64,000 nucleotides of DNA from P52-10 sp041397365 (GTDB lineage: Bacteria > Pseudomonadota > Alphaproteobacteria > Rhizobiales > Xanthobacteraceae). Of this stretch, positions 1 to 8,382 are shown one piece after another. The stretch spans positions 1-64,000 of the forward strand of contig JAWKWT010000010.1 in NCBI GenBank assembly GCA_041397365.1, in the 5' to 3' direction. Position 1 is the stretch's first letter. Each line of letters opens with the position of its first letter. Under the pieces are notes generated by a model. That model had not been told where the DNA came from and made no database searches. It saw only the letters and a program-made list of their open reading frames with translations. The position numbers were made by a program, and so were the translations under genes.

Positions 1-315
1 TCGACGGCGGAATGGGCCGAACTGCTGAAGGACGCCGATATTCCGGTGTTCCCGATGCACACGTTCGAATCGCTCTTGCAGGACGAGCACCTTGGCGACA
101 TCGGTTTCTTCGGCGAGACCGATCATCCGATCGCCGGCCGCATCCGGACGATGGCCGTTCCGAGCGAATGGTTCGGCACGCCGCCTTCGAACATGACGCA
201 TGCGCCGGCGCTGGGCCAGCACAGCGCCGAGGTGCTCACCGAGGCGGGCTATTCGAAATCGGAAATCGATGATCTGCTGAAAGCGGGCGTCACGGCCGCG
301 TCCGGTCCACGCTGA
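1..315 (+). CDS. Family III (CaiB/BaiF) CoA-transferase, 3' end only
   Basis: The frame is open from the first base of the window and ends at TGA 313-315, so only about the last 104 residues are present. The visible part has the usual C-terminal layout of CaiB/BaiF CoA-transferases: a DADIPVFPMHTFESLLQD stretch, then APALGQHSAEVL and a closing helix with EIDDLLKAGV. These enzymes move CoA between acyl-CoA and a free carboxylic acid. The catalytic aspartate region lies outside the window. The crotonase-type gene follows about 40 bases later in the same direction, suggesting one acyl-CoA catabolic operon. The substrate cannot be told. Confidence 0.8.
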   Translation, partial: STAEWAELLKDADIPVFPMHTFESLLQDEHLGDIGFFGETDHPIAGRIRTMAVPSEWFGTPPSNMTHAPALGQHSAEVLTEAGYSKSEIDDLLKAGVTAASGPR

Positions 316-356
316 AAATTTGAAAGCCGCTTACAAAATTCATGGGAGAAACTGAC

Positions 357-1127
357 ATGTCGAGTGATCTGCTGTGCGAGGTCCGCCGCGGCGTCATGTA
401 TCTGACGATCAATCGCGAGGAGCGGCGCAACTCGATAAGTCCGGGTTTGCTGGAGGGGATCAATGCAGGTCTCAACCGTGCGGATGAGGATCGTTCGATC
501 CGCGCCATCGTCCTCACCGGCAAGGGCGACAAGGCGTTCTGCGCGGGCGCAGATTTGCAGAGCGCGAAATCCTTCACTTTCGATTATTCGAATCCATTCC
601 TGCCTTTTGCCGACCTGCTGAGGCGAACGCGCCGCAGCCCGGTGCCGATGATCGCGGCGGTCAACGGCGCATGCATGGCGGGCGGCATGGGGCTGATGGC
701 GATGTGCGAGATGGTGGTGGCGCGCAAGGGCGTGCTGTTCGGACTTCCCGAGGTCAAGATCGGCATCTTCCCGGCGCAGGTGATGGCGGTCCTCCAGCAT
801 CGCGTGCCGGAGGCGATCCTGAACGAGATGTGCATCACCGGCGAGCCGATCACCGCAGAGCGCGCCTATGAGGCGGGCTTCGTCAATCCTCTTGCCGACG
901 ATGTCGGCGAAAAGGTCGAATGGCTGGTCGGGCGGATCGTCGACAAGTCGCCGGCTGCGATCCGGCGCGGACTGTACACGATGAAATATATGAAATCGAT
1001 GCCGTTCGATGAATCGCTCTCCTTCGTGGAAAGCCAGATCGGACTGATGGCGCTGACCGACGACGCCAAGGAAGGCAAGCGCGCGTTCCAGGAGAAGCGC
1101 AAGCCGGTTTGGACTGGCGACAAATAA
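357..1127 (+). CDS. Enoyl-CoA hydratase/isomerase (crotonase) family protein
   Basis: About 256 residues, normal for the crotonase superfamily. The oxyanion-hole motifs are visible: AFCAGADL near residue 62 and NGACMAGGMGL further on, followed by GLPEVKIG. In classical hydratases the first catalytic Glu sits in GGGCEL; here that position is Gly (GGMGL), while the second Glu (in LPE) is kept. It may therefore be an isomerase, hydrolase or other crotonase rather than a standard hydratase. ATG 357 is preferred over an in-frame ATG at 342 because GGGAGA at 344-349 is a good ribosome site 7 bases upstream of 357, whereas 342 has none. It lies between a CoA-transferase and an AtuA-family gene. Confidence 0.85.
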   Translation: MSSDLLCEVRRGVMYLTINREERRNSISPGLLEGINAGLNRADEDRSIRAIVLTGKGDKAFCAGADLQSAKSFTFDYSNPFLPFADLLRRTRRSPVPMIAAVNGACMAGGMGLMAMCEMVVARKGVLFGLPEVKIGIFPAQVMAVLQHRVPEAILNEMCITGEPITAERAYEAGFVNPLADDVGEKVEWLVGRIVDKSPAAIRRGLYTMKYMKSMPFDESLSFVESQIGLMALTDDAKEGKRAFQEKRKPVWTGDK

Positions 1128-1156
1128 TACTTTGTTCGCGAAAAAGGGAGCGGGCC

Positions 1157-2974
1157 ATGACTGAAACAATGGCGGACAAGACCGTACGGATCGGCGGAGC
1201 ATCGGGGTTCTGGGGCGACAGTTCGGTCGGTGCGCCGCAGCTCTTGCGGCAGGGCGATGTCAAATATCTCGTCTTCGACTATCTGGCGGAGTTGACGATG
1301 TCCGTGCTCGCCTCGGCACGGATCAAGGACGAGCGTTTCGGCTACGCGACCGATTTCGTCACGGTGACGATGCGCACTTTGTTGCGCGAGTTGAAGGAGA
1401 AAAACGTTCGCGTCGTCAGCAATGCCGGCGGCATGAATCCGCGCGCCTGCGCTGCCGCCGTCGCCGAGATCGCGGCGGAGCAGGGTGTTGATGTCCGCAT
1501 CGCCATCGTCGAGGGCGACGATGTGGAGGCGCTGCTGCCGCAATTGCGCGCGAGCGTTCGCGAGATCCAGAAGGGCACGCCGCTGCCGGAAAAGCCGGTG
1601 AGCGCCAACGCCTATCTCGGCGCGTTGCCGATCAAGCGCGCGCTTGATGAGGGCGCGGATGTGGTGATTACCGGGCGCTGCGTCGACAGCGCGGTGACGC
1701 TCGGAATTCTGATGCACGAGTTCGGCTGGGCGACGGACGACTATGAACGTCTGGCCCAGGGCTCGCTTGCCGGGCACATTCTCGAATGCGGCTGCCAGGC
1801 CACCGGCGGAATCCACACGGACTGGGACAAGGTGCCGGACTGGGGGAATATCGGCTATCCGATCGCCGAGTGCCGCGCGGATGGCAGCTTCATTCTCACC
1901 AAGCCGCCCGAAACCGGCGGGCTGGTCAGCCCTGCCACGGTCGGCGAGCAATTGCTCTACGAGATCGGCGATCCCGCGAACTACATCCTGCCGGATGTGG
2001 TCTGCGATCTGACGCAGGTGCGGATGACGCAGGCCGGTCCGGATCAGGTCGAGGTGAGCGGTGCGCGCGGCCGCGCACCGACGCCGTATTACAAGGTGAC
2101 GACGACCTATCTCGACGGCTATCGCTCCGGCGTTCAGCTCACCATCGTCGGCTTCGACGCCGTCAACAAGGCGAAGCGGACCGCCGAGGCGATCCTGGAG
2201 AAAACCAGGCGCATTTTCGCCGAGCACAATTACGGCGACTACACCGACACCAATGTCGAAGTGGTCGGCTCCGAGTCGCTGTTCGGCCCGCATGCCAATG
2301 CGGCGCGGGCGCGCGAGGTAATCCTGCGCCTCAGCGTGCGGCATCCGAGCGCGCGGGCGCTGGGCGTTTTTGCGCGCGAGATCGCGTCGGCCGGCACCTG
2401 CTTTGCGCCGGGAACGACAGGATCGGGCGGCGGCCGCGCGAAAGCGTCGCCATCGATCAAGCAGTTTTCGTTCCTGCTGGACAAGACGCAACTGAAGCCG
2501 ACAGTCACCATCGGCAACGAGGCGTTCGATGTCGCGATCCCCACGGGTGTTGCCGCGGCTCCGTCGGACGCCGGCCGCAGCGGGAGCGCCGCACCCCCGC
2601 CCGCGGCGGAAGGCGAGACGGTCGAGGTCCCGTTGATCGCGATCGCTTACGGCCGCAGCGGCGACAAGGGCGATACGTCCAATATCGGCCTGATCGCGCG
2701 GACGCCGGAGCTGCTTGCCGTGCTGCGCAGGGAAGTCACGGAGGATCGCGTCCGAAGCTTTCTCGCCCATCTCGTGAAAGGCAAGATAACCAGATATGAT
2801 CTACCGGGGATTCACGCCGTAAACTTCCTGTGCGAAGACGCGCTCGGCGGCGGCGGCATGGCGTCGCTGCGGCTGGACCCGCTGGGAAAGGCCATGGCCC
2901 AGATTCTGTTGTCCATGCCGGTGAATGTTCCAAAGGCGCTGCTTCCGCGTGAAGCCGCAGGTTTTCAAAACTGA
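1157..2974 (+). CDS. AtuA family protein (DUF1446) with AtuA-like C-terminal domain
   Basis: About 605 residues. The first ~450 residues match the AtuA/DUF1446 layout (starting with VRIGGASGFWGDS, then VSNAGGMNPRACAAAVAEIA and VVITGRCVDSAVTLG). After a low-complexity linker rich in Pro, Ala and Gly near residues 465-490, a second small domain begins at VEVPLIAIAYGRSGDKGDTS, the separate AtuA-like domain often fused in this family. The family is named after acyclic terpene utilisation, but its reaction is not established. Start 1157 follows GGGAGCGGGCC, while the longer frame from 1109 would overlap the upstream gene. With a crotonase before it and a GntR regulator 9 bases after it, this looks like a regulated acyl-CoA catabolic operon. 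Confidence 0.85.
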   Translation: MTETMADKTVRIGGASGFWGDSSVGAPQLLRQGDVKYLVFDYLAELTMSVLASARIKDERFGYATDFVTVTMRTLLRELKEKNVRVVSNAGGMNPRACAAAVAEIAAEQGVDVRIAIVEGDDVEALLPQLRASVREIQKGTPLPEKPVSANAYLGALPIKRALDEGADVVITGRCVDSAVTLGILMHEFGWATDDYERLAQGSLAGHILECGCQATGGIHTDWDKVPDWGNIGYPIAECRADGSFILTKPPETGGLVSPATVGEQLLYEIGDPANYILPDVVCDLTQVRMTQAGPDQVEVSGARGRAPTPYYKVTTTYLDGYRSGVQLTIVGFDAVNKAKRTAEAILEKTRRIFAEHNYGDYTDTNVEVVGSESLFGPHANAARAREVILRLSVRHPSARALGVFAREIASAGTCFAPGTTGSGGGRAKASPSIKQFSFLLDKTQLKPTVTIGNEAFDVAIPTGVAAAPSDAGRSGSAAPPPAAEGETVEVPLIAIAYGRSGDKGDTSNIGLIARTPELLAVLRREVTEDRVRSFLAHLVKGKITRYDLPGIHAVNFLCEDALGGGGMASLRLDPLGKAMAQILLSMPVNVPKALLPREAAGFQN

Positions 2975-2983
2975 CGAGGGGCA

Positions 2984-3805
2984 ATGCTCAGGTCACGTAA
3001 GACGCGGCAGGCTGACCAGCGGGCCGGCCAAGAGGAGGCGTCGGCCGAGAGCATATTCAAGGGAAGCGCGGGCACATCCCGATACAGCCAGCTCGCCAGC
3101 GTGTTGAGGCAGCGGATCGTCAGCGGCGAATGGCCCGTGGGTCATCGCCTGCCGACCGTCGAGGAACTGGCGCGCCAGTACGGCCTCGCCAAAATCACCG
3201 TGCGGCAGGCGCTGGCGATTCTCGCGCAGGAGAAACTGACCGTCAGCGAACGCGGCCGCGGCACGCATGTCCGCGGCAGCGGCGCAAAAGTGAATTCCGC
3301 CATCCGCCGCGCGATCAACGATGTGACGGCTGGGGCTGGGACCTTCGAGATTCGCATTCTGGAAAAATCGCCCGGCGCAAGCCTGCCGCTCCTGCCCGAT
3401 GACGAAGGCGAGCCGTTCCCGAACTATACACTCCTGCGAAAACTTCATCTGTATGACGGCGAGCCGTTTTGTCTGGCGGAGTTCTATGTCGCCACCGAGA
3501 TTTTTCAGGACGTTTCCGCGCGGCGCGAAAGCAAGCGCAGGATCGTGCATCTGATCGGTCAGATGGTTGAGGTCGAGGCGTCGGTGTCGCGGCAGACGCT
3601 CACGGTCGAGCCCGCAGGATACGAGTTCGCGCGGCTGCTCGGCTATCCGTTTGCGGCTCCGGTCGCCAAGATCCGGCACAATCTGTGCGACCGGCAAAAG
3701 CGCATCGTGAGCATCGGATCGGCCTGGTATCGCGGCGACAAGTTCGCGCTGGATATCAAGCGCGAACAACCGCTCGCCGTGAGCCGGCCGCGCGCCAAAG
3801 GCTAA
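2984..3805 (+). CDS. GntR family transcriptional regulator with UTRA domain
   Basis: 273 residues. The N-terminal part (about residues 24-90) is a GntR winged helix, with YSQLASVLRQRIVSGEWPVG and RLPTVEELARQYGLAKITVR followed by an ERGRGTHV wing. Residues from about 110 to 255 fit a UTRA ligand-binding domain, with GEPFCLAEFYV and VEASVSRQTLTVEPA. Such regulators usually sense a pathway metabolite and control adjacent genes. The gene starts 9 bases after the AtuA gene with GAGGGG as ribosome site, so it is probably co-transcribed with and regulates the upstream genes. The first ~20 residues are a charged extension without a recognisable motif. Confidence 0.9.
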   Translation: MLRSRKTRQADQRAGQEEASAESIFKGSAGTSRYSQLASVLRQRIVSGEWPVGHRLPTVEELARQYGLAKITVRQALAILAQEKLTVSERGRGTHVRGSGAKVNSAIRRAINDVTAGAGTFEIRILEKSPGASLPLLPDDEGEPFPNYTLLRKLHLYDGEPFCLAEFYVATEIFQDVSARRESKRRIVHLIGQMVEVEASVSRQTLTVEPAGYEFARLLGYPFAAPVAKIRHNLCDRQKRIVSIGSAWYRGDKFALDIKREQPLAVSRPRAKG

Positions 3806-3838
3806 AGTGATTCGACCCAGGCAGATTACGCTCTAGAA

Positions 3839-4285
3839 TTAAACGCTGGAAAGCTGGTTCAGTTCGGAGCGCAGGTGGTCGGGGTCCGACAATGTCGCCT
3901 CGATCTCCGCATGCTGATGCCGCCAGATCGGCATTGCCTTGGAGAGAAGCGCGCGGCCGTCCGGCGTCAGCCGCAACAATCGCACCCGCTTGTCCTTCGG
4001 GTCGGCTGTCGTTTTGACAAGACCGCGGCGCTCCAGCGGTTTGAGATTGGCCGTCAGGGTCGTCCTGTCCATCGCCAGCAGAGTCGCCACGCTGCCGAGG
4101 TTCGGCGGCTCCGGCCGGTTGAGCGACATCAGGAGAGAGAACTGTCCGCTGGTGATGCCGACCGGCTTCAGCGCGACATCGAACCGGCGCGCGAGCGCGC
4201 GCGCCACCCTCTGCGCATGCAGGCACAGACAGGTATCGCGCACCAATAATGTGGTCTCGAAAGTAAGGTCGGGATGAGTCCGCAT
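3839..4285 (-). CDS. MarR family transcriptional regulator
   Basis: About 148 residues on the minus strand, a typical MarR length. The winged helix is clear: ITSGQFSLLMSLNRPEPPNL, then GSVATLLAMDRTTLTANLKPLERRGLV and a wing with DPKDKRVRLLRLTPDGRALL. MarR proteins are dimeric repressors that commonly respond to small aromatic or reactive compounds. An in-frame ATG at 4300 is an alternative start. The gene is divergent from a VOC-family gene, and the short interval holds a 12-base perfect palindrome (4316-4327) that is a good operator candidate, so it probably represses itself and the VOC gene. Confidence 0.9.
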   Translation of the reverse strand: MRTHPDLTFETTLLVRDTCLCLHAQRVARALARRFDVALKPVGITSGQFSLLMSLNRPEPPNLGSVATLLAMDRTTLTANLKPLERRGLVKTTADPKDKRVRLLRLTPDGRALLSKAMPIWRHQHAEIEATLSDPDHLRSELNQLSSV

Positions 4286-4315
4286 GTTGTGGGTTGACAT
4301 CCGTTGGTCAATTGA

Positions 4316-4327
4316 GTTGATATCAAC
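4316..4327. promoter_or_regulatory. Candidate MarR operator
   Basis: The sequence GTTGATATCAAC is a perfect 12-base palindrome in the interval between the divergent MarR and VOC genes. It overlaps a second small palindrome, TCAATTGA, at 4309-4316. MarR dimers commonly bind AT-containing palindromes of this kind. Assignment to this regulator is inferred from position. Confidence 0.5.
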
Positions 4328-4375
4328 GTAGTGGAACGGCGTCAAGCCGCAGTCCGGATTACGAAGGAGACGATG

Positions 4376-4822
4376 ATGAAGATCGTGACCAGCCTCAGCT
4401 TTCGGGGCCAGTGCCGTGAGGCGTTCGAATTCTACGCCAAGGTCCTGGGCGGGAAAATCAGCGCGGCGATTCCCTATGGCGATGCGCCGCCCGGCATGCC
4501 GATCACCGATGAGAAGTACAAGACATGGCTGATGCATTGCTGGCTCGACGTCGGCGATCAGGCGCTGATTGGCGCCGACATGGATGTCGCGTGGGCGAGC
4601 AACATCGACAAGCCGAAGAATGGCTTCGACGTCACGCTGCACACCGAGGACAAGGCCGAGGGCCAACGCTGGTTTGACCAATTGTCCGAAGGCGGCAAGA
4701 TCGCGATGCCGTTCGGCGAGACCTTCTGGTCGCCGGGCTTCGGCGGGCTCGTCGATAAATTCGGCATTCCCTGGATGATCAACGTCATTCCGTCGGCCGA
4801 CTGGAAGCCGCAGCAGGGCTGA
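4376..4822 (+). CDS. VOC family protein (PhnB/glyoxalase-like)
   Basis: About 148 residues of the PhnB-like vicinal oxygen chelate group: it begins MKIVTSLSFRGQCREAFEFY with the typical ALGG-type turn (KVLGGKI), and ends with GGLVDKFGIPWMINV, the conserved motif of this group (DKFGVPWMIN-type). Two start codons in tandem (4373 and 4376) follow AAGGAGA at 4364-4370; 4376 has the better spacing. Members are often called 3-demethylubiquinone methyltransferase-like, but most have no proven activity. It is divergent from a MarR gene across a short palindromic interval, so it is probably de-repressed by the ligand of that regulator. Confidence 0.85.
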   Translation: MKIVTSLSFRGQCREAFEFYAKVLGGKISAAIPYGDAPPGMPITDEKYKTWLMHCWLDVGDQALIGADMDVAWASNIDKPKNGFDVTLHTEDKAEGQRWFDQLSEGGKIAMPFGETFWSPGFGGLVDKFGIPWMINVIPSADWKPQQG

Positions 4823-4948
4823 TCGCTGCCGCAACGTGAGGCCGGAAGAATGCGCCCCCGCGTCCACGGAACAGGTGCGTCTTTCGGGTCCTCCCGTTCG
4901 GATGTTCGAAAAGCGCGGGCGGTCCATGGAATGCCGTCGGAGAATATC

Positions 4949-6157
4949 ATGAACCATCCCTATCGCTGGGTGATCGTCGCGGCGGGTGGACTCCTGGGCT
5001 GCGTCGCGGGCGGCGCCATGTTCTCGTTGCCCGTCTTCCTGCGGCCGATGTCGGAGGAGACCGGCTGGTCGGTCACCGGCATATCCACGGCGATGACGAT
5101 CGGCTTCCTGGCCATGGCCGGAGCCAGCATGGCGTGGGGCAATCTCTCAGACCGCTTCGGGCCGCGCCCGGTGGTGCTGACGGGGTCGGTCGTGCTCGCC
5201 GGGAGCCTCGCGCTCGCAAGCCAGGCGGAAACGCTGATCGCGTTTCAGCTCCTGTTCGGCGTTCTGGTCGGCGCGGCGACGGCCGCGATCTTTGCGCCGA
5301 TGATGGCCTGCGTGACCGGCTGGTTCGACACGCAGCGTGGGCTTGCCGTCTCGCTTGTTTCCGCTGGCATGGGCATGGCGCCGATGACGATGGCGCCGTT
5401 CGCGGCATGGCTGGTGACGGGCCATGACTGGCGCAGCGCCATGCTGATCGTCGCCGGCATCGCCGCCGTGCTGATGATTCCCGCGGCACTGCTCGTCCGC
5501 AGTCCGCCGGCGCTAGAGGGCGGACAGGCCGAAATGACGGCGGACGAGTTGCAGGCGGATATGACGGTGGCCGAGGCGATTCGCTCGCCGCAGTTCATCA
5601 CCTTGATGCTGGCGAATTTCTTCTGCTGCGCCACCCATTCCGGACCGATCTTTCACACGGTGAGCTATGCCGTGACCTGCGGCATCCCGATGATCGCCGC
5701 GGTGTCGATCTACAGCGTCGAGGGGCTCGCCGGCATGTTCGGCCGCCTCGGCTTCGGTCTTGCGGGCGATCGCTTCGGCGCGCAGCGCGTGCTGGTGCTC
5801 GGTCTGATGGCGCAGGCGTTCGGCGTGCTCGCCTATGCCTTCGTCGACCAGCTTGATGGCTTCTATGCCGTGGCGGTGGTGGTCGGCTTCATCTATGCCG
5901 GCACGATGCCCCTTTATGCCCTCATCATTCGCGAGAATTTCCCGCTGAAGATGATGGGCACGATCATCGGTGGGACGGCGATGGCCGGCAGCCTCGGTAT
6001 GTCGATCGGACCGCTCGTGGGCGGCATGATCTACGACCGTTTCGGCAGCTACGTGCTGATGTATGTCGGCTCATGGGGCATGGGACTCGCGGCCATGCTG
6101 ATCCTGATGACGTTCCGGCCGTTCCCGAGAAAGCAGGCGGCCTGGGTGGGCGCTTAG
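4949..6157 (+). CDS. MFS transporter
   Basis: About 402 residues with 12 predicted membrane segments. It starts MNHPYRWVIVAAGGLLGCVA. The loop after segment 2 (GNLSDRFGPRPVVLTG) and the equivalent GLAGDRFGAQRVLVLG in the second half are the signature MFS loops. The two halves are joined by a charged stretch near residues 190-215. ATG 4949 is chosen because GGAG lies 6 bases upstream; the longer frame from 4850 has no ribosome site and would add a non-membrane tail. The fold resembles monocarboxylate/oxalate-type carriers, but the substrate is not known. It lies 126 bases after the VOC gene and may share its control. Confidence 0.88.
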   Translation: MNHPYRWVIVAAGGLLGCVAGGAMFSLPVFLRPMSEETGWSVTGISTAMTIGFLAMAGASMAWGNLSDRFGPRPVVLTGSVVLAGSLALASQAETLIAFQLLFGVLVGAATAAIFAPMMACVTGWFDTQRGLAVSLVSAGMGMAPMTMAPFAAWLVTGHDWRSAMLIVAGIAAVLMIPAALLVRSPPALEGGQAEMTADELQADMTVAEAIRSPQFITLMLANFFCCATHSGPIFHTVSYAVTCGIPMIAAVSIYSVEGLAGMFGRLGFGLAGDRFGAQRVLVLGLMAQAFGVLAYAFVDQLDGFYAVAVVVGFIYAGTMPLYALIIRENFPLKMMGTIIGGTAMAGSLGMSIGPLVGGMIYDRFGSYVLMYVGSWGMGLAAMLILMTFRPFPRKQAAWVGA

Positions 6158-6241
6158 GCCGATGAAGCGCGAGGTGAGCGTGCATTCATCGGGGTGGAGG
6201 CGCTTCACTTGCTTCAGCCTGAATATCAGCTACGGAGTTAT

Positions 6242-6265
6242 CCTTAAGAACAATCTCCGAATGTC
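6242..6265 (+). promoter_or_regulatory. Conserved upstream motif, copy 1 (before universal stress gene)
   Basis: CCTTAAGAACAAT followed by CTCCGAATGTC. The same 24-base block occurs at 9244-9267 with only two differences (22 of 24 identical). Here it lies 87 bases upstream of the ATG of the universal stress protein gene; the other copy lies 81 bases upstream of a cytochrome c gene. It is probably a shared promoter or activator site; the factor is unknown, and it does not look like an FNR/FixK box. Confidence 0.5.
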
Positions 6266-6328
6266 GCGAAGGATGTGGCGGGCATAGCCTTTCCAGCAAC
6301 GAAAGCGTTGGCGAGAGAGGAGAGACAC

Positions 6329-7171
6329 ATGGCGGTCCGGGATATTCTTCTGGCATTGACGACCTATCCGAATCCGTCGCCTGCGTCCGCCATCGATGAT
6401 GCGGTCGCCATTGCCAGCACATTCGATGCGCGGATCACTGCCGCGGCGCTTGAAGCGAAATTCAAGGTGCCCGGCTCGATCATTGCGGACAGCATCATCA
6501 ATATTCCCGCACTGGCCGCGACCGAAGCCGCCAAGAGCGCGGCCAACGCCACGGCGCTGTTCGACGCCTTTCAGAAAGCGGCCGGAAATGCCGGCCTGGA
6601 GCACGAAACCTTCTCCGAGAAGTGCTATCCGGCGGAGATTCCCGAGCGGCTGGCGGAATATGCGCGTCTCAAGGATCTGACGATCCTGCCGGTCCCGGCG
6701 GGAGACGGCCTGGATGATTGGTATGCGGAGTCGATCATCTTCGGCTCCGGTCGCCCGACGCTGCTGCTGCCGCGCGAGTGGAAGAAGAGAGTCCCGTTCG
6801 AGACCGTCGTCGTCGCCTGGGATTTCAGCCGGCCGTCGACGCGCGCCGTGGCCGATGCTCTGCCCTTCCTTGAAAAGGCGAAGAGAGTCTACGTTCTGAG
6901 CGTATCGAACGACAAGGATTTCGATATCAACCAGTCCGCCACCGAACTCGCCAAGAACCTGGCCCGGCATGGCATCGAGACCGTGCTGGATGTCGTCGAC
7001 AGGGCCGGGCGCGATGTCGGCAGCGTCATCACATCGTATGCGCGCTCCTGCGATGCCGATCTTCTGGTGATGGGAGCCTATGGTCACTCGCGGTTGCGCG
7101 AGATGGTTCTCGGCGGCGCGACCAGAAGCATCCTGTCGACGCCTGAATTGCCGGTTTTGATGTCGCGCTAG
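6329..7171 (+). CDS. Universal stress protein, UspA family
   Basis: About 280 residues beginning MAVRDILLALTTYPNP, consistent with two tandem Usp folds. The second fold starts near VVVAWDFSRPSTRAVADALP and ends with the ATP-binding signature GAYGHSRLREMVLGGATRS, matching the G-2x-G-9x-G pattern. These are cytoplasmic proteins induced by stationary phase or low oxygen. Start 6329 follows GAGAGGAGAGACAC. The gene opens a cluster with a LOG protein, two CBS-BON proteins and a cytochrome c. Upstream is a 24-base motif shared with the cytochrome c gene, and downstream is a strong terminator, so it is probably transcribed alone. Confidence 0.9.
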   Translation: MAVRDILLALTTYPNPSPASAIDDAVAIASTFDARITAAALEAKFKVPGSIIADSIINIPALAATEAAKSAANATALFDAFQKAAGNAGLEHETFSEKCYPAEIPERLAEYARLKDLTILPVPAGDGLDDWYAESIIFGSGRPTLLLPREWKKRVPFETVVVAWDFSRPSTRAVADALPFLEKAKRVYVLSVSNDKDFDINQSATELAKNLARHGIETVLDVVDRAGRDVGSVITSYARSCDADLLVMGAYGHSRLREMVLGGATRSILSTPELPVLMSR

Positions 7172-7206
7172 AGCCCAATTCCGAAAAGCGGGAAGCGGCT
7201 CCGACA
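7170..7206 (+). repeat. Degenerate hairpin-repeat copy
   Basis: Directly after the stop of the universal stress gene, the sequence TAGAGCCCAATTCCGAAAAG followed by CGGGAAGCGG resembles the GAGCATGAT-TCCGAAAAGTGGAAACCGG repeat seen at six other places, but the terminal arms have decayed. Confidence 0.45.
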
Positions 7207-7245
7207 ACTCCGGAAAAACTTCGGGCCTGATTCCATCAAAAGCAG

Positions 7246-7280
7246 CCTCGCATGGCCGGCGCCATGCGAGGTCTTTCTTT
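7246..7280 (+). terminator. Rho-independent terminator after universal stress gene
   Basis: A perfect 11-base stem CCTCGCATGGC (7246-7256) / GCCATGCGAGG (7261-7271) with a four-base loop is followed by TCTTTCTTT. It ends rightward transcription of the universal stress gene. Confidence 0.8.
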
Positions 7281-7446
7281 GTCGGCGGCGACGCCAAAGC
7301 GCCTCAACGGACCATCTATGCGAATCTGCCGGGCTCGGTCATAGATCCCGTCGGCCGGATCTCGTCGGGAGCTGTTGTTTGCGATCGTCCGGCGTGATGA
7401 ATTGACGACATGCAAGTTGCTTGCGTTGGAAAGGGACGATATCCGG

Positions 7447-8277
7447 ATGAACCAGCCGACATCCCGAAGCGGTTCGCGCACCCCGCTACTGGCCGTGGAG
7501 GATACGGAATTCTTGCTGCGTGACGAGATGCGTTCGATCCGCTTTGCGCTTGAATACGCCAAGGCCGAGCTTGCGCTTCGCGATTGGGGCATTCGCTCGA
7601 CCATCATCGTGTTCGGCAGTGCGCGCATTCCCTCGCCCGAGCAGGCCGAGGCTGCGGCCGCCGCGGCGCAGAGCGAGGCCGAGCGAGAGGTCGCCGCGAA
7701 ATTGAAGCAGCGTTCGGAGCTTTACACGATCGCGCGAGAATTCGGCCGGCTTGCCTCCGAGCGCGGCGGCGCTTTCGCCCCCAGGAACAGGTGGCGTGAC
7801 AATGTCATCGCCACCGGCGGCGGTCCCGGCATCATGGAAGCCGCCAATCGCGGCGCGGCGGATGTCGATGCGCCGAGCGTCGGCTTCAACATCACGCTGC
7901 CGCACGAGCAGTTGCCGAACCCCTATATCACGCCGGAGTTGAGCTTCCGTTTCCATTACTTCGCCATGCGCAAGATGCATCTGGCGATGCGGGCCAATGC
8001 GCTCGCCGTCTTTCCAGGCGGATATGGCACGCTGGATGAATTGTTCGAGCTCTTGACCTTGCAGCAGACGCAGAAGGCACCGCCCGCGCCGATCGTGCTG
8101 TTCAACGAAAGCTACTGGCGCAGGATCATCAACTTCGAAGCGCTGGCGGAGGAGGGGATGATTTCCCCGCTCGATCTGAAGCTGTTCGAGTTCGCTGAAA
8201 CGGCGGAAGACGCCTGGGCCTCGCTGGTGCGCAGGGGCCTGCACGCGCACGGCAACGGCTCCCCCATCCAGGACTGA
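7447..8277 (+). CDS. LOG family protein (TIGR00730-type Rossmann fold)
   Basis: About 276 residues. The family signature is complete: GGGPGIMEAANRGA near residue 123 and PGGYGTLDELFE near residue 190. In plants and some bacteria LOG proteins release active cytokinin or other nucleobases from nucleoside 5'-monophosphates; many bacterial members act in nucleotide turnover. The long N-terminal region (residues 1-95) includes an alanine/glutamate-rich helix. Start 7447 (MNQPTSRSG) is preferred over 7375, where the extra residues are not family-like. It stands between a universal stress gene and a CBS-BON gene; its role there is unknown. Confidence 0.85.
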   Translation: MNQPTSRSGSRTPLLAVEDTEFLLRDEMRSIRFALEYAKAELALRDWGIRSTIIVFGSARIPSPEQAEAAAAAAQSEAEREVAAKLKQRSELYTIAREFGRLASERGGAFAPRNRWRDNVIATGGGPGIMEAANRGAADVDAPSVGFNITLPHEQLPNPYITPELSFRFHYFAMRKMHLAMRANALAVFPGGYGTLDELFELLTLQQTQKAPPAPIVLFNESYWRRIINFEALAEEGMISPLDLKLFEFAETAEDAWASLVRRGLHAHGNGSPIQD

Positions 8278-8382
8278 GAAGCTTCGCCGAAACGTCCGGC
8301 GAAAACCCTGAGACCTTTGACGTCGCTCAATTCCTGCTCTGCAGATCGGGCTAGGTTCGGCCTGCAACCAGAGGAGACTCGC

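Noticed and set aside
866..2770. 634-codon open frame on the minus strand opposite the AtuA gene
   Set aside because: High-GC third-codon bias opens antisense frames. The product is Arg/Ala-rich without domain features, while the plus strand encodes a clear family protein.
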